Shown in pieces: positions 8,525 to 17,947 of a stretch of DNA of 64,000 nt. This stretch comes from DASTFP01 sp963816855. Lineage in GTDB: Bacteria; Verrucomicrobiota; Verrucomicrobiia; Chthoniobacterales; Terrimicrobiaceae. Location of the stretch: NCBI GenBank assembly GCA_963816855.1, contig CAWFMA010000029.1, forward strand, positions 12,908 to 76,907, given 5' to 3'. The position numbers and the translations under genes were made by a program. The notes beneath the pieces were generated by a model that was given only the letters and a program-made list of their open reading frames with translations, was not told the origin of the DNA and searched no databases. Every line of letters begins with the position of its first letter. The first letter of the stretch is position 1.

Positions 8525-10357
8525 ATGGCTGAAAAAAGGAAACTGTCCTTCTTTGAACTGCTGCGGCAGGGATGGGCGCCATATTTGAAGCTCGCGCGGT
8601 ACATGAAGCCTTACCGCGGCCGGTTTGTTTTTGGCCTCCTGTGCGGGGTGGCGGCGGGAATGCTCAACGGGGTATTCCCGCTGGTGGTCAAGATTGTGGG
8701 CGAGAAGATCTTCCCAGGCGGCCACAGTCCTGCCTCCTACAAGATGCTGATGGCGAGCGGCCTCCCGGATTCGGGGCCCGGGATCAACGGCGTCCTCTGG
8801 ATCACCCTTCTCATACCGGTAGCCATGGTGGCGCGAGGCGTTTTCTCCTTTTTGAATGGATACTGCATGGCGTGGGTAAGCTTTCGCGTGCTGCAGGATC
8901 TGCGCACGCACCTTTTCCGGCACCTGATTTCACAATCGCTCGAGTTTTTCAACAAGGCGAAATCCGGCAAACTCATCTCCCGGGTTCTCAACGACACCCG
9001 CATGGCGCAGAACGCGCTGACATCGATTGCCGGAAATGTCGTCAAAGATCCGATTGCGGTCATTGTCGGAGTTTGCGTCCTGGTCGCCATGGATTGGAGG
9101 TTCAGCCTGACCACTCTGGTGCTGTTTCCCGTCTGCATTGTGCCGGTGATGATTTTTGGCAAGAAAGTGCGCAAGGCCGGCACCGCGGAGGAAAACGAGG
9201 CGGGCACCATGGCGGTGATCCTCCAGGAAAGCTTCGCGGGCGTTCGGGTGATCAAGTCTTTTGCGCGCGAAGACTACCAGATCGCGCAGTTCGAGAAATC
9301 GAGCGCCGTTCAATGCCACAACAGCATGAAGGTCCGGAGAAGCACCGACATCGTGCAACCGCTGATCGAATCCGTTTCCGCATGCGGGGTCGTGCTGGCT
9401 CTGTTGTACGTCTACTACTTCAACATCAGCTTCATGAAGTTCATTGCTCTCTGCTCGGGGATCTTTCTGCTCTACAATCCCCTGAAGTCTTTGAGCAGAA
9501 TTCCAATGCTCATGCAGAAGTGCCTCGCTTCGACGTCCAATGTCTTCGACCTCATGCAGCTCAAACCCTCCATTCAGGATGCTCCCAACGCGACGGCGAT
9601 CACCGAATGTCTTGGCGGAATAAGGTTTCGCGGCGTCAACTTTGCTTACGGACAGGACTCGAAGGCGCTCCACGACGTCAATTTGGAAGTGGAACCGGGC
9701 AAGAAGTATGCGCTGGTCGGGGCGAGCGGCGCAGGCAAGACCACCATGCTCTCGCTGATCTTGCGCTTTTACGACCCCCAGTCCGGCGCCATCGAACTGG
9801 ACGGGCGCGATCTTCGAACCCTTACGCAACAGTCGATTCGCGAGCACGTGGGAATCGTCACCCAGGACACGTTTCTCTTTCACGACACGATCTACGAAAA
9901 CATTCGCTACGGGCGCCTTGACGCCACGGAAGCGGAGATCCAAGCCGCCGCAAAGCTCGCCTTTGCGCACGATTTCATCCTCGCCCAACCCGAAGGCTAT
10001 GATACAACGGTTGGCGACAAGGGTTGTCTTCTCTCGGGCGGCCAGCAGCAGCGCCTCGCCATCGCGAGAGCTTTGCTCAAGAACGCGCCCATCCTCTTGC
10101 TCGACGAGGCAACCTCCGCCCTCGACTCGGAATCAGAGCGGATGATCCAGGCCGCGCTCGAACGCCTCGCGCAAGGCCGCACCGTAATTGCCATCGCGCA
10201 CCGGTTGTCCACCGTTCTCAATTCGGACTGTATCGTTGTAATGGCGCACGGGCGGATCGTGGATATCGGCCCTCACGCCACTCTGCTCGAGCATTCGCGT
10301 CTCTACCGCAAACTTTACCAATTGCAGTTCCATCACGAAGAAGCGGTGGCCGCTTGA
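8525..10357 (+). CDS. ABC exporter, fused membrane and ATPase domains (MsbA-like)
   Basis: A half-transporter of 610 residues: about six transmembrane helices in the first 340 residues followed by an ATPase domain. The ATPase carries Walker A GASGAGKTT, the Q-loop in HVGIVTQDTFLFHDTIYENI, signature LSGGQQQR, Walker B ILLLDEATSALD and the switch His in AIAHRLSTV. The best-known members with this architecture flip lipid A (MsbA) or export peptides and drugs. A gmhA gene nearby favours a lipid A/LPS role, but the substrate cannot be read from sequence. It is convergent with trpB. Confidence 0.9.
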   Translation: MAEKRKLSFFELLRQGWAPYLKLARYMKPYRGRFVFGLLCGVAAGMLNGVFPLVVKIVGEKIFPGGHSPASYKMLMASGLPDSGPGINGVLWITLLIPVAMVARGVFSFLNGYCMAWVSFRVLQDLRTHLFRHLISQSLEFFNKAKSGKLISRVLNDTRMAQNALTSIAGNVVKDPIAVIVGVCVLVAMDWRFSLTTLVLFPVCIVPVMIFGKKVRKAGTAEENEAGTMAVILQESFAGVRVIKSFAREDYQIAQFEKSSAVQCHNSMKVRRSTDIVQPLIESVSACGVVLALLYVYYFNISFMKFIALCSGIFLLYNPLKSLSRIPMLMQKCLASTSNVFDLMQLKPSIQDAPNATAITECLGGIRFRGVNFAYGQDSKALHDVNLEVEPGKKYALVGASGAGKTTMLSLILRFYDPQSGAIELDGRDLRTLTQQSIREHVGIVTQDTFLFHDTIYENIRYGRLDATEAEIQAAAKLAFAHDFILAQPEGYDTTVGDKGCLLSGGQQQRLAIARALLKNAPILLLDEATSALDSESERMIQAALERLAQGRTVIAIAHRLSTVLNSDCIVVMAHGRIVDIGPHATLLEHSRLYRKLYQLQFHHEEAVAA

Positions 10358-10387
10358 ACTTCTAACGACTTTCCGGGAGCCAACCGG

Positions 10388-11611
10388 CTACCCGATTTTC
10401 AGCGGTTGAGAATCGCCGTCTTCCTTTAGCAGAAATTCTGCCGCCTGTGCGACGTCCTTGTCGCCCCTTCCGGAAAGGTTGATCACGACTATTTGCTCCG
10501 GCTTCATCGTGGGAACCACCTTTATGGCATGCGCCACCGCATGAGCCGACTCCAGAGCCGGAAGGATTCCCTCCGTCTCGGCAAGGATGCGAAACGCGGC
10601 AAGAGCCTCACTGTCGGTCGCGTAGTCGTACTGGGCGCGGCCGATGTCGCGCAAATAGCAATGCTCCGGCCCGACAGCGGCATAGTCGAGTCCGGCGGAA
10701 ACCGAGTGCGTCAATTCGATCTGTCCGTCCTCGTCGGCGAGCAACCAGGTCTTCGCGCCCTGCAAGACACCCAACCGTCCGCCCTGGAAACGTGCCGCGT
10801 GCCGTCCGCGACGAATCCCCTCCCCTCCGGCTTCAACGCCCACTAGCTTTACGCCATCATCGCGAAGAAAAGGATAAAAGAGGCCGATCGCATTGCTGCC
10901 GCCCCCGACGCAGGCAATGAGAAGATCCGGAAGCCTCTCTTCGCGCTGGAGAATCTGTCGTCGGGCTTCATCACCAATAACGCGATGAAAGTCGCGCACC
11001 ATCATCGGGTAGGGATGCGAGCCGTAGGCGGTACCGAGCACGTAGTGGGTCGAGCGTACATTGGTCACCCAGTCCCGCATGGCTTCGTTGATCGCTTCTT
11101 TGAGAGTCGCCTGGCCAGCGGTTACGGGGACGACCTTGGCCCCCAAAAATTCCATCCGCGAGACGTTGAGTGCCTGGCGCTTCATATCGACCGCCCCCAT
11201 GTAAACAACGCAGTCGAAACCGAAACGCGCGGCCACCGTCGCCGTCGCCACGCCGTGTTGTCCCGCGCCAGTTTCGGCAATCACCCGCCGTTTGCCCATC
11301 CGCTTGCACAAGAGCGCCTGGCCCACGGCGTTGTTGATCTTATGCGCGCCGGTGTGCAAAAGGTCTTCCCGCTTGAGATAGATCCTTGCTCCGCCCAGGC
11401 GCTGCGTAAGGCGCTCCGCGAAGTAGAGAGGCGTGGGTCGCCCGCAATAGTCGGCCAAGAGAAACGAAAACTCCTTTCGGAACCCGGGATCGATGCGGGC
11501 GCGCTGATATTCCTGCTCCAATTCCTCCAGCGCGCTGACGAGCGTTTCAGGCACAAACCTTCCGCCATACGGGCCGAAGTGACCGTGGGCATCAGGAACT
11601 GCGGCACTCAT
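10388..11611 (-). CDS. trpB: Tryptophan synthase beta chain
   Basis: Condenses indole with serine to form tryptophan, using PLP. The 407-residue protein begins MSAAVPDAHGHFGPYGGRFV and carries the PLP lysine in LLHTGAHKINNAVGQALL (Lys91), the GAGQHGVATATVAARFG motif and the phosphate-binding GGGSNAIG loop. The start at 11611 is chosen because its ATG overlaps the mutY stop as ATGA; an in-frame ATG 15 bases upstream is less likely. trpA is not adjacent, which is common outside enterobacteria. Confidence 0.97.
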   Translation of the reverse strand: MSAAVPDAHGHFGPYGGRFVPETLVSALEELEQEYQRARIDPGFRKEFSFLLADYCGRPTPLYFAERLTQRLGGARIYLKREDLLHTGAHKINNAVGQALLCKRMGKRRVIAETGAGQHGVATATVAARFGFDCVVYMGAVDMKRQALNVSRMEFLGAKVVPVTAGQATLKEAINEAMRDWVTNVRSTHYVLGTAYGSHPYPMMVRDFHRVIGDEARRQILQREERLPDLLIACVGGGSNAIGLFYPFLRDDGVKLVGVEAGGEGIRRGRHAARFQGGRLGVLQGAKTWLLADEDGQIELTHSVSAGLDYAAVGPEHCYLRDIGRAQYDYATDSEALAAFRILAETEGILPALESAHAVAHAIKVVPTMKPEQIVVINLSGRGDKDVAQAAEFLLKEDGDSQPLKIG

Positions 11612-12642
11612 TTCGGAAGCCAACATGCCCCATTATGAACCCTGGCGGCCATTGCCGCAACCGCCCTCCTGTGGGGAGAAGGCATCGCCGGCAACGCGTC
11701 GGGAAAGTGACCCGTCAGGGAGCGACCGTTTCGCAATTCGTCGAAAACTTGCATCCGCACCCGGAAATGTGTGATCGCATACGCTTCGACGTGCTCGGCG
11801 CGGGCGTCCGTCGACTCGGCCCGAGGCAGAATCCAGAGACCCCGCCAGCGCGGGCCCGGCGATTTCTCCAGCCAAAGCTTGCCTTGCTCAAAAATGAAAG
11901 CCCGGCTCTCGGAAACCTTTTCGACCTTGGCGCGGGTTTTCTTCCTGGGCAGCAACTCCGGTCGGCGGGCGCGGCACTCGCTCCGGATTGGACATTCAGG
12001 ACACCGCGGGTTTCGCGCCACGCAGATCAAGGCTCCAAGATCCATCAGGGACGAATTGTGAAGCCGGCCACCCTTTCGGGGAAGAAGCCCCCGGGCAACG
12101 CTCCGCAGAAATGCGCGGCCCGCAGCACCATCCACGGGTTTCTGCCAATCCGTCAAGCGCGCGAGCACCCGGGCAATATTGGCATCGATCACCGGTTCCG
12201 CCCTGTCAAACGCGAAGGACCTGATCGCGGAAGCGGTGTAGGCGCCCACTCCCGGCAGACTGCGCAAGGCTTGCAGCGAGGGCGGAATTTGCCCCCCGTG
12301 CTCCGCGAGAAGAGCCTTGGCGGCCCGGTGGAGGTTCCGTGCCCGGCTATAGTATCCCAGTCCCTGCCAAAGCGAGAGGACATCGTCTTCCGCCGCGTTG
12401 CCGAGCCCTTCGATGGTCGGAAATCTCGCCATCCATCGGCCGAAATAGGGAATCACCGCGGCAACGGTCGTCTGCTGCAGCATGAACTCCGAAACCATCA
12501 CCGTGTAGGGGTCGCCAGTCTGCCGCCACGGCAGGTCGCGTCCGCATCGCTCAAACCACCTTCGCAGCTTGCGCCGGATTTTTTCCTCTGCCTTCAGCCG
12601 AGGCTGCGCTTTACTGGTCTGTCCAGTGCCCGAGAAAGCCAT
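11608..12642 (-). CDS. mutY: A/G-specific adenine glycosylase
   Basis: Removes adenine mispaired with 8-oxoguanine. The 344-residue protein has the HhH-GPD fold with catalytic Glu52 in MVSEFMLQQTTVAAVIPYF, helix-hairpin-helix LRSLPGVGAYTASAI, catalytic Asp153 in VIDANIARVL and a [4Fe-4S] loop with Cys207, 214, 217 and 223 (C-x6-C-x2-C-x5-C). A C-terminal NUDIX-like 8-oxoG recognition domain follows. The start region overlaps the divergent RNase HIII gene by about 17 bases, so one of the two starts may be internal. trpB is coupled downstream. Confidence 0.95.
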   Translation of the reverse strand: MAFSGTGQTSKAQPRLKAEEKIRRKLRRWFERCGRDLPWRQTGDPYTVMVSEFMLQQTTVAAVIPYFGRWMARFPTIEGLGNAAEDDVLSLWQGLGYYSRARNLHRAAKALLAEHGGQIPPSLQALRSLPGVGAYTASAIRSFAFDRAEPVIDANIARVLARLTDWQKPVDGAAGRAFLRSVARGLLPRKGGRLHNSSLMDLGALICVARNPRCPECPIRSECRARRPELLPRKKTRAKVEKVSESRAFIFEQGKLWLEKSPGPRWRGLWILPRAESTDARAEHVEAYAITHFRVRMQVFDELRNGRSLTGHFPDALPAMPSPHRRAVAAMAARVHNGACWLPK

Positions 12643-13549
12643 TACCCTTTACACTACGCCATTGACGGCGGCGCAAGCCGCCAAACTCAGGCTCTTGCTG
12701 CAAAAGGAAGATTACAAGTTCGAGGCGCGTCCGTATACGCTCTATTTCGCGCAGAAAGATAAACTCTCGGTCGCTGTTTACGAGAAGGGGCCCAAAGCGG
12801 TAATCCAGGGACGCGGCACCGAAGATTTCGTGCGTTTTCGCCTCGAACCGGATATCCTCGGCGAAGCCAGGCTCGGCTACGAAGAGGTGCACAACCCCGA
12901 AATGTTCGAGCCGCACTTCGGTATCGACGAAAGCGGCAAGGGCGACTTCTTTGGACCTCTGGTGGTCGCCGGTGTCCATGTGAATCGCGATCTGGCGAAA
13001 CAGTTTCAATCCATCGGCGTTGCGGACAGCAAGCGAATCTCCTCCGATCAACGTATCCGGGATCTCGCAACGGCCGTCCGGAAATCCGGTGCGGCGCAAA
13101 GCGTCGTCGCGATCAGCCCGGATCGCTACAACGCGCTCTTCCTCAAGATCGGCAACCTCAACCGGCTGCTCGCATGGGGGCACGCCCGGGTCATTGAAAA
13201 CCTCTGCGCGTTGCGGCCCGAATGCGCGCGCGCGCTCTCGGATAAGTTCGCCGACGTTCGCGTTCTCCAACGGGCTCTGATGGAAAAGGGTCGCAACATC
13301 CTCCTCGACCAGCGGACGAAGGCTGAATCGGATTACGCCGTCGCCGCCGCCTCGATCCTCGCTCGCGAGAAATTTATCGATTGGCTGGAGGCCGCCGGCA
13401 AACGCCTCGGGCTTCCACTTCCCCGCGGCGTCTCCCCTTCCGTCAAGGAGGCCGCGAAAAAGATCGCGGATCGTGGAGGACGCGACGCTCTGGCTGGCGT
13501 CGCCAAGATGCATTTTAAGACCGCCGCGGAAGTCCTTGGCGCCGTCTGA
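12626..13549 (+). CDS. rnhC: Ribonuclease HIII
   Basis: Endonuclease that cuts the RNA strand of RNA-DNA hybrids. The N-terminal TBP-like substrate-binding domain is followed by the type 2 RNase H fold with the RNase HIII signature FGIDESGKGDFFGPLVVAGV (Asp102, Glu103), the ADSK motif and a conserved region around SDYAVAAASILAREKFIDWL. A GTG start at 12626 gives a normal length of about 307 residues. The frame is open 57 bases further upstream, but that stretch lies inside mutY. The gene is divergent from mutY. Confidence 0.93.
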   Translation: MPEKAITLYTTPLTAAQAAKLRLLLQKEDYKFEARPYTLYFAQKDKLSVAVYEKGPKAVIQGRGTEDFVRFRLEPDILGEARLGYEEVHNPEMFEPHFGIDESGKGDFFGPLVVAGVHVNRDLAKQFQSIGVADSKRISSDQRIRDLATAVRKSGAAQSVVAISPDRYNALFLKIGNLNRLLAWGHARVIENLCALRPECARALSDKFADVRVLQRALMEKGRNILLDQRTKAESDYAVAAASILAREKFIDWLEAAGKRLGLPLPRGVSPSVKEAAKKIADRGGRDALAGVAKMHFKTAAEVLGAV

Positions 13550-13730
13550 CGACAGCGCGAGTCGGTACGGGCAAAAGCCGCGCCTGACAGCCCGGGCGAT
13601 CCGGAACTAGATCGCGCGAAAGACGAACGGAAAATCCCTCTCTGATCGTCGCCGCGAGTTTTCTGCCGGTCGCTGCCGGGCGCGGCAAGAATGGACTTTA
13701 AAACGATGGCCGACATGCTTGGGTAGATGT

Positions 13731-14267
13731 ATGGAACTCAACGCCTGGACCAAGGGTCTCCGCGGCGCTTACGACAAGGCCCTCTCCCTGTACCGAGATG
13801 GCAACCGCGACGATTCCAGCTATTTTGCGGACGACGAGAAGCGCTTTCTCGCTTCCATCGGGCTGCGGCCGATCAACCTCTACGACTATGCCGAGGATTT
13901 CGTCAGCGCCGCCGAACCCGATTGGGAAACATTCCTGTTGATCGCTGCGGCGCGACGCGACTATTTCCTCTTTGAGCAAGAAGGCTGCGCAAATCCGGAG
14001 GAGATCACCGCCGATCAGCTGGCGCCGATGTCGGCCACCCTCGATGGAATTGCCTGGCTGCCCCGGATAATCCAAAAGGCGCGCGCATTTCTCCAGGGAG
14101 CCCTCTGTCACGACATCATGTATTGTTGCGGCGGAGATCGTCGGTTCCTAAAGGAAAATTGCCTGCACCCGGCGGACTTCCTCCGGGCCGTCTGGGCGAA
14201 GACCGACGATCAAAAAATCCTCAGTTTCGTAAGGAGATCTGGAACGCCAAACGAACCGACCTCGTGA
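13731..14267 (+). CDS. DUF5069 family protein
   Basis: A 178-residue soluble protein. The DUF5069-like core is LDGIAWLPRIIQKARAFLQG followed by a conserved Cys-Gly-x-Asp-Arg-Arg-Phe-Leu segment near residue 135 and HPADFLRAVWAKTDD near the end. DUF5069 proteins are frequent in Verrucomicrobiota and Planctomycetota; their function is unknown. ATG at 13731 is preferred over a TTG four codons upstream. The 180 bases before it hold no other gene apart from a short stretch resembling the end of RNase HIII. Confidence 0.75.
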   Translation: MELNAWTKGLRGAYDKALSLYRDGNRDDSSYFADDEKRFLASIGLRPINLYDYAEDFVSAAEPDWETFLLIAAARRDYFLFEQEGCANPEEITADQLAPMSATLDGIAWLPRIIQKARAFLQGALCHDIMYCCGGDRRFLKENCLHPADFLRAVWAKTDDQKILSFVRRSGTPNEPTS

Positions 14268-14269
14268 CG

Positions 14270-14662
14270 CTAAGCTTTGGCCGATCGCGCGAGAAACGCC
14301 CGCCATCCGCCAAAGCTGGTGATATCTTCTGAGCCCGCGAGCGCGATTTCCTCGCAAAGAAATCCTTTCACGGAGCCGCCGGAGCTGAGGATAATATTGC
14401 CGATCGAAAGAGGCGGCGGAACGCCCGCGACAAAGATGCCGAAGCCTTCCGCCGTCAATTCCCAAATTTCCACCTCGATGGAAGCTCCGACCGACGAGCG
14501 GATCATACCGGGTTTCGGAGGCGAGGTATTCGCGAGAGCGAACAAGCGGTAGATCGGGGCCGTGAGCGCCGGCCTGGAAAATACCGCGCCAAGGTCGAGA
14601 AGCTGATGATTGAGCGGCTGGCCGCGCAAGTGGGCACCCACCACTGCGAGCTGAACGGTCAT
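14270..14662 (-). CDS. Stand-alone allophanate hydrolase C-terminal domain
   Basis: The 130-residue protein corresponds to the C-terminal domain that is normally fused behind the amidase domain of AtzF/DUR1,2 allophanate hydrolase. Diagnostic stretches are VVGAHLRGQPLNHQLLDLGA, APIYRLFALA, TSPPKPGMIR, EVEIWELTAEGFGIFVAGVP, VKGFLCEEIAL and EDITSFGGWRAFLA. In the full enzyme this domain handles N-carboxycarbamate produced by the amidase domain. Here the amidase is a separate gene at 19835-21115 on the same strand, about 5.2 kb away, with signalling genes between. The protein presumably works together with it in guanidine/urea nitrogen release, but this is inferred. Confidence 0.88.
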   Translation of the reverse strand: MTVQLAVVGAHLRGQPLNHQLLDLGAVFSRPALTAPIYRLFALANTSPPKPGMIRSSVGASIEVEIWELTAEGFGIFVAGVPPPLSIGNIILSSGGSVKGFLCEEIALAGSEDITSFGGWRAFLARSAKA

Positions 14663-14689
14663 GGTGCGACTCGAATTTTCAGGGCTTTC

Positions 14690-15055
14690 TTACTTGGCCG
14701 CTTTCAGCCCCCGGAAGAAGCCGAGAGCCTCATCGCGTGTGTCGAAAGTCGGATACGCCGTGTCGAAACACGCCAGTTCAAACACCCGCTTGACCTCGCC
14801 GCGCAGCGAGCATACCGCCAATCGCCCGCCCTGCCGGCTGATCTGCCGCCCGACCAGGAACAGCTCGCGAAATCCCGCGCTGGCCATGTAGTCGAGATGT
14901 TCCAAATCAACCAGAAGGTCGCACGCCTCGGGCTCAGGACCCAGGGCCAGCGATTGCATCGTATCTTTCAAGTCTTTGCCGCTATGCGGATCGAGTCGAC
15001 CGGAGATCGTCAGAATCTTGACGTTGCCATCCATGCTTGTCTGAAACGCGGCCAT
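14690..15055 (-). CDS. STAS-domain protein (anti-sigma factor antagonist-like)
   Basis: A single STAS domain of 121 residues: VKILTISGRLDPHSGKDLKD, then DLLVDLEHLDYMASAGFREL, where Ser59 occupies the phosphoacceptor position, and a C-terminal helix. ATG at 15055 is chosen; the frame is open 51 bases further to a TTG, and another ATG lies at 15034. It is divergent from a hybrid histidine kinase and close to a SpoIIE phosphatase (18340), so it probably belongs to that signalling cluster rather than to the allophanate hydrolase domain gene beside it. Confidence 0.85.
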   Translation of the reverse strand: MAAFQTSMDGNVKILTISGRLDPHSGKDLKDTMQSLALGPEPEACDLLVDLEHLDYMASAGFRELFLVGRQISRQGGRLAVCSLRGEVKRVFELACFDTAYPTFDTRDEALGFFRGLKAAK

Positions 15056-15169
15056 AGAGGAGTTAAACCAGACCTTGGCGTAATTAACGAATTCCACTTG
15101 TCGCAAGCAAACGCATTTTTATCTTTCGGGGACTCGCGCGGCGCTAATCGCTTCGCGCATTTCATTGAC

Positions 15170-17725
15170 ATGCAAATCTCGCTCAGAAAGAAGGTCGCCC
15201 TCTGGTTTGCGTTTGTGGCCCTGGCCGTCGGCGTGGCGGGATTCGCGGGATTCAGGCGCCTGTCCACCTACATTCGCAATGAAGCCGAGCTTCAAATGGA
15301 AGCCAAGCTCGAGCATGTCGTCGACGTGCTGGAAGCCACCAACTCGATCTACCTGGACCTCGTCCGCTCCTCGATGCGGGTACTGAAGATGCTTTGCCTG
15401 AAGAATGGGCCGCCGCGTACGGGGTTGCTGCCGGACGAGACCGGCATCTCAGAGTCGCTGTTTTTCGGCAATCGGCCGGCGGCGACCAATCACGCCATCG
15501 TGGACCAGGTTCGGGACATCATGGGTGGAACAGCGACGCTCTTCCTGAAAAGAGGAGAGGACTTCATTCGCATCACTACCAACGTCGCCAAAGATGACGG
15601 ATCGCGCGCCGTGGGAACGAAACTCGACCCCTCAGGGAAAGCGGTCGCAGCGATCCGAAAAGGAGAACCCTACTACGGAGTCGCCGATATCCTCGGCAGA
15701 CCATATATCACCGGATACGAGCCGATGCGCGACAAAGACGGCGCGATCATAGGCGTTTACTACGTCGGCTATCCCCTGCAAACGCTGGTTGCGATCCGGG
15801 ATGCCATCCAGGAACGTGGCGTGCTGGATCATGGATTCTTCGCGCTTTGCAACGAAAAGAACCAAACAGTTTTCGTGACCGCAAACCTCGGCAACCCGGC
15901 CGAGGCAAAATCCATTGCGGAACGGTCTGCCAGCGACCAGCCAAATTCAAATAGGCATTGGATCGTCACCAAGAAGACCTTTGCGCCCTGGGACTACGAC
16001 GTCGCCGCCGCCATGTACCTGCCCGATGTAAACGCCAAGGCGTTGCAGATCATCTGGCAAGTTTACGGCGTCGCAGCCGCCATTATTTTCGGTGTGTTTC
16101 TGGTCTCATTTTGGCTGGCCTCGCGGCTTTCGGAAGCACTCATCGAGGCGGAGACAAGCCGGCGAGCGGCATTGGACGCCCGCGACGCCGCAGAATCCGC
16201 CAACCGCACCAAAAGCACTTTTCTGGCAAACATGAGCCACGAACTGCGCACTCCGATGAACGCGATCATCGGTTACAGCGAAATGCTCATCGAGGAGGCT
16301 GAGGAGCTCGATCTTAAGAATCTGGCCCCCGATCTGCAGAAAATTCGCTCCGCCGGGAAACACCTCCTCTCGCTCATCAACGACGTCCTGGATCTCTCGA
16401 AAATCGAGGCGGGAAAAATGACCCTGTTCATCGAGCAGATCGTCGTCAAGAGCATGACTCAGGAAGTCGCGGCGACTATCCAGCCGCTGGTCGAAAAGAA
16501 TGGCAACCGGCTGCAGGTCGATTGCGCCGACGACTGCGGCACCATCCTCGCCGACCGCACCAAGATCCGGCAAACTCTCTTCAACCTCCTCAGCAATGCC
16601 GCAAAATTTACCGAAAAGGGCAGCATAACGCTCGAAGCGCGACGCGTGAAGCCCCCACCCGCCGATGGCTCGACGGAAGAGGAATCGCCGCAGGAGCGCA
16701 TCACTTTCTGCGTGCGCGACACCGGCATCGGGATGACTGACGAGCAGGTGGGCAGGCTCTTTCAGGCGTTCTCCCAGGCCGACGCTTCCACCACGCGGAA
16801 ATATGGGGGCACCGGCCTCGGCCTCGTCATCAGTCGCAAGTTCTGTCAAATGATGGGAGGAGACATCAGGGTGCGCAGCGAGTCCGGAAAGGGCACGACC
16901 TTCATTGTTGACCTCCCGGTCAGCGTGGCCACGGAGACCGCGCCGGTCAGATCCGAAGAGGAAAAAATGCCACCCGACGGCAAGTCCCGCCTTGTCCTGG
17001 TCATCGACGACGATCCCGAGGCCGCAGAACTCTTGAAGCGGAGCCTCTCGAAGTCTGGTTACGGGGTCGTCGTTGCCTATAGCGGCGCCACGGGAATCGA
17101 GATCGCTCACAAGCTCCATCCCGCAGCAATCACTCTCGACGTGATGATGCCCGGGATGGATGGCTGGTCGGTCCTTACGGAGCTCAAGTCCGATCCGGGT
17201 ACCTCTGCGATCCCGGTCATCATCGTGACCATGCTTCAGGACCGCCAACTTGGCTTTACCCTGGGTGCCTCGGAATTTCTTACCAAACCTGTTGACCAGG
17301 AAAAGCTGCGCAGCGTTGTGTCGAACTACTGCATCCGCCCGCCTGCTTACGCGCTGGTTGTCGAAGACGACAGCAACAGCCGGCAACTCGTCTGCCGCAT
17401 GCTCGAAAAGGAAAACATCCGCTTTCAGGAAGCGGAGAACGGGAGGATCGCCCTCGATAAAATCGCGATCGAGACGCCCGCGGTCGTCCTCCTCGATCTG
17501 ATGATGCCAGTGATGGATGGGTTCGAGTTTCTCAGCATTTTGCGCGAGAATAGCCAACTGGCGTCCATACCGGTCGTGGTTGTCACTGCCAAGGACCTCA
17601 CCGCTGAAGATCGCGAACGCCTGACGGGCCGCGTGAATCAGATCATTTTGAAAGGGGCCACGGATCGCAAAAAGCTGCTCGCCGAAATCAATGCCATACT
17701 GGCAAAAAAAGCGCCGAACACGTAG
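15170..17725 (+). CDS. Hybrid sensor histidine kinase: Cache sensor, HisKA, HATPase, two receivers
   Basis: An 851-residue membrane kinase. A first transmembrane helix (about 10-28) is followed by a periplasmic single-Cache-type domain (about 35-285, with PYYGVADILGRPYITGYEPM). After a second helix (about 293-317) come HisKA with phosphoacceptor His357 in FLANMSHELRTPMNAIIGYS, HATPase with DTGIGM and GGTGLGLVISRKF, and two receiver domains with phosphoacceptors Asp657 (LDVMMPGMDG) and Asp776 (LDLMMPVMDG). The frame extends upstream but the ATG at 15170 directly precedes the transmembrane helix. A lone receiver and a receiver-SpoIIE protein follow, suggesting a phosphorelay ending in serine dephosphorylation. 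Confidence 0.93.
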   Translation: MQISLRKKVALWFAFVALAVGVAGFAGFRRLSTYIRNEAELQMEAKLEHVVDVLEATNSIYLDLVRSSMRVLKMLCLKNGPPRTGLLPDETGISESLFFGNRPAATNHAIVDQVRDIMGGTATLFLKRGEDFIRITTNVAKDDGSRAVGTKLDPSGKAVAAIRKGEPYYGVADILGRPYITGYEPMRDKDGAIIGVYYVGYPLQTLVAIRDAIQERGVLDHGFFALCNEKNQTVFVTANLGNPAEAKSIAERSASDQPNSNRHWIVTKKTFAPWDYDVAAAMYLPDVNAKALQIIWQVYGVAAAIIFGVFLVSFWLASRLSEALIEAETSRRAALDARDAAESANRTKSTFLANMSHELRTPMNAIIGYSEMLIEEAEELDLKNLAPDLQKIRSAGKHLLSLINDVLDLSKIEAGKMTLFIEQIVVKSMTQEVAATIQPLVEKNGNRLQVDCADDCGTILADRTKIRQTLFNLLSNAAKFTEKGSITLEARRVKPPPADGSTEEESPQERITFCVRDTGIGMTDEQVGRLFQAFSQADASTTRKYGGTGLGLVISRKFCQMMGGDIRVRSESGKGTTFIVDLPVSVATETAPVRSEEEKMPPDGKSRLVLVIDDDPEAAELLKRSLSKSGYGVVVAYSGATGIEIAHKLHPAAITLDVMMPGMDGWSVLTELKSDPGTSAIPVIIVTMLQDRQLGFTLGASEFLTKPVDQEKLRSVVSNYCIRPPAYALVVEDDSNSRQLVCRMLEKENIRFQEAENGRIALDKIAIETPAVVLLDLMMPVMDGFEFLSILRENSQLASIPVVVVTAKDLTAEDRERLTGRVNQIILKGATDRKKLLAEINAILAKKAPNT

Positions 17726-17947
17726 GAAACCTGAAAGATTGGCGAATGAGGCGTTATGGTTGATTTCTGGTCCTGCGGGGTCTCAGGAAAAACACCATGC
17801 GCGGCGCTTCTTGCCCCGGCCCGTATCGGCGCCAATCGCAAGAATTACTCTGCCAAAAGCGGCGCGAGCGACGTTTTCTGACTTCGCGACTTCCCCGAGA
17901 AGTTTGCCGGTTTCGCAAATCATGTTTTTGAACTACTCATTACGCTC

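Noticed and set aside
16106..17557. 483-residue minus-strand frame opposite the hybrid kinase
   Set aside because: It mirrors conserved kinase and receiver codons; the plus-strand protein has all motifs, so this is a shadow.
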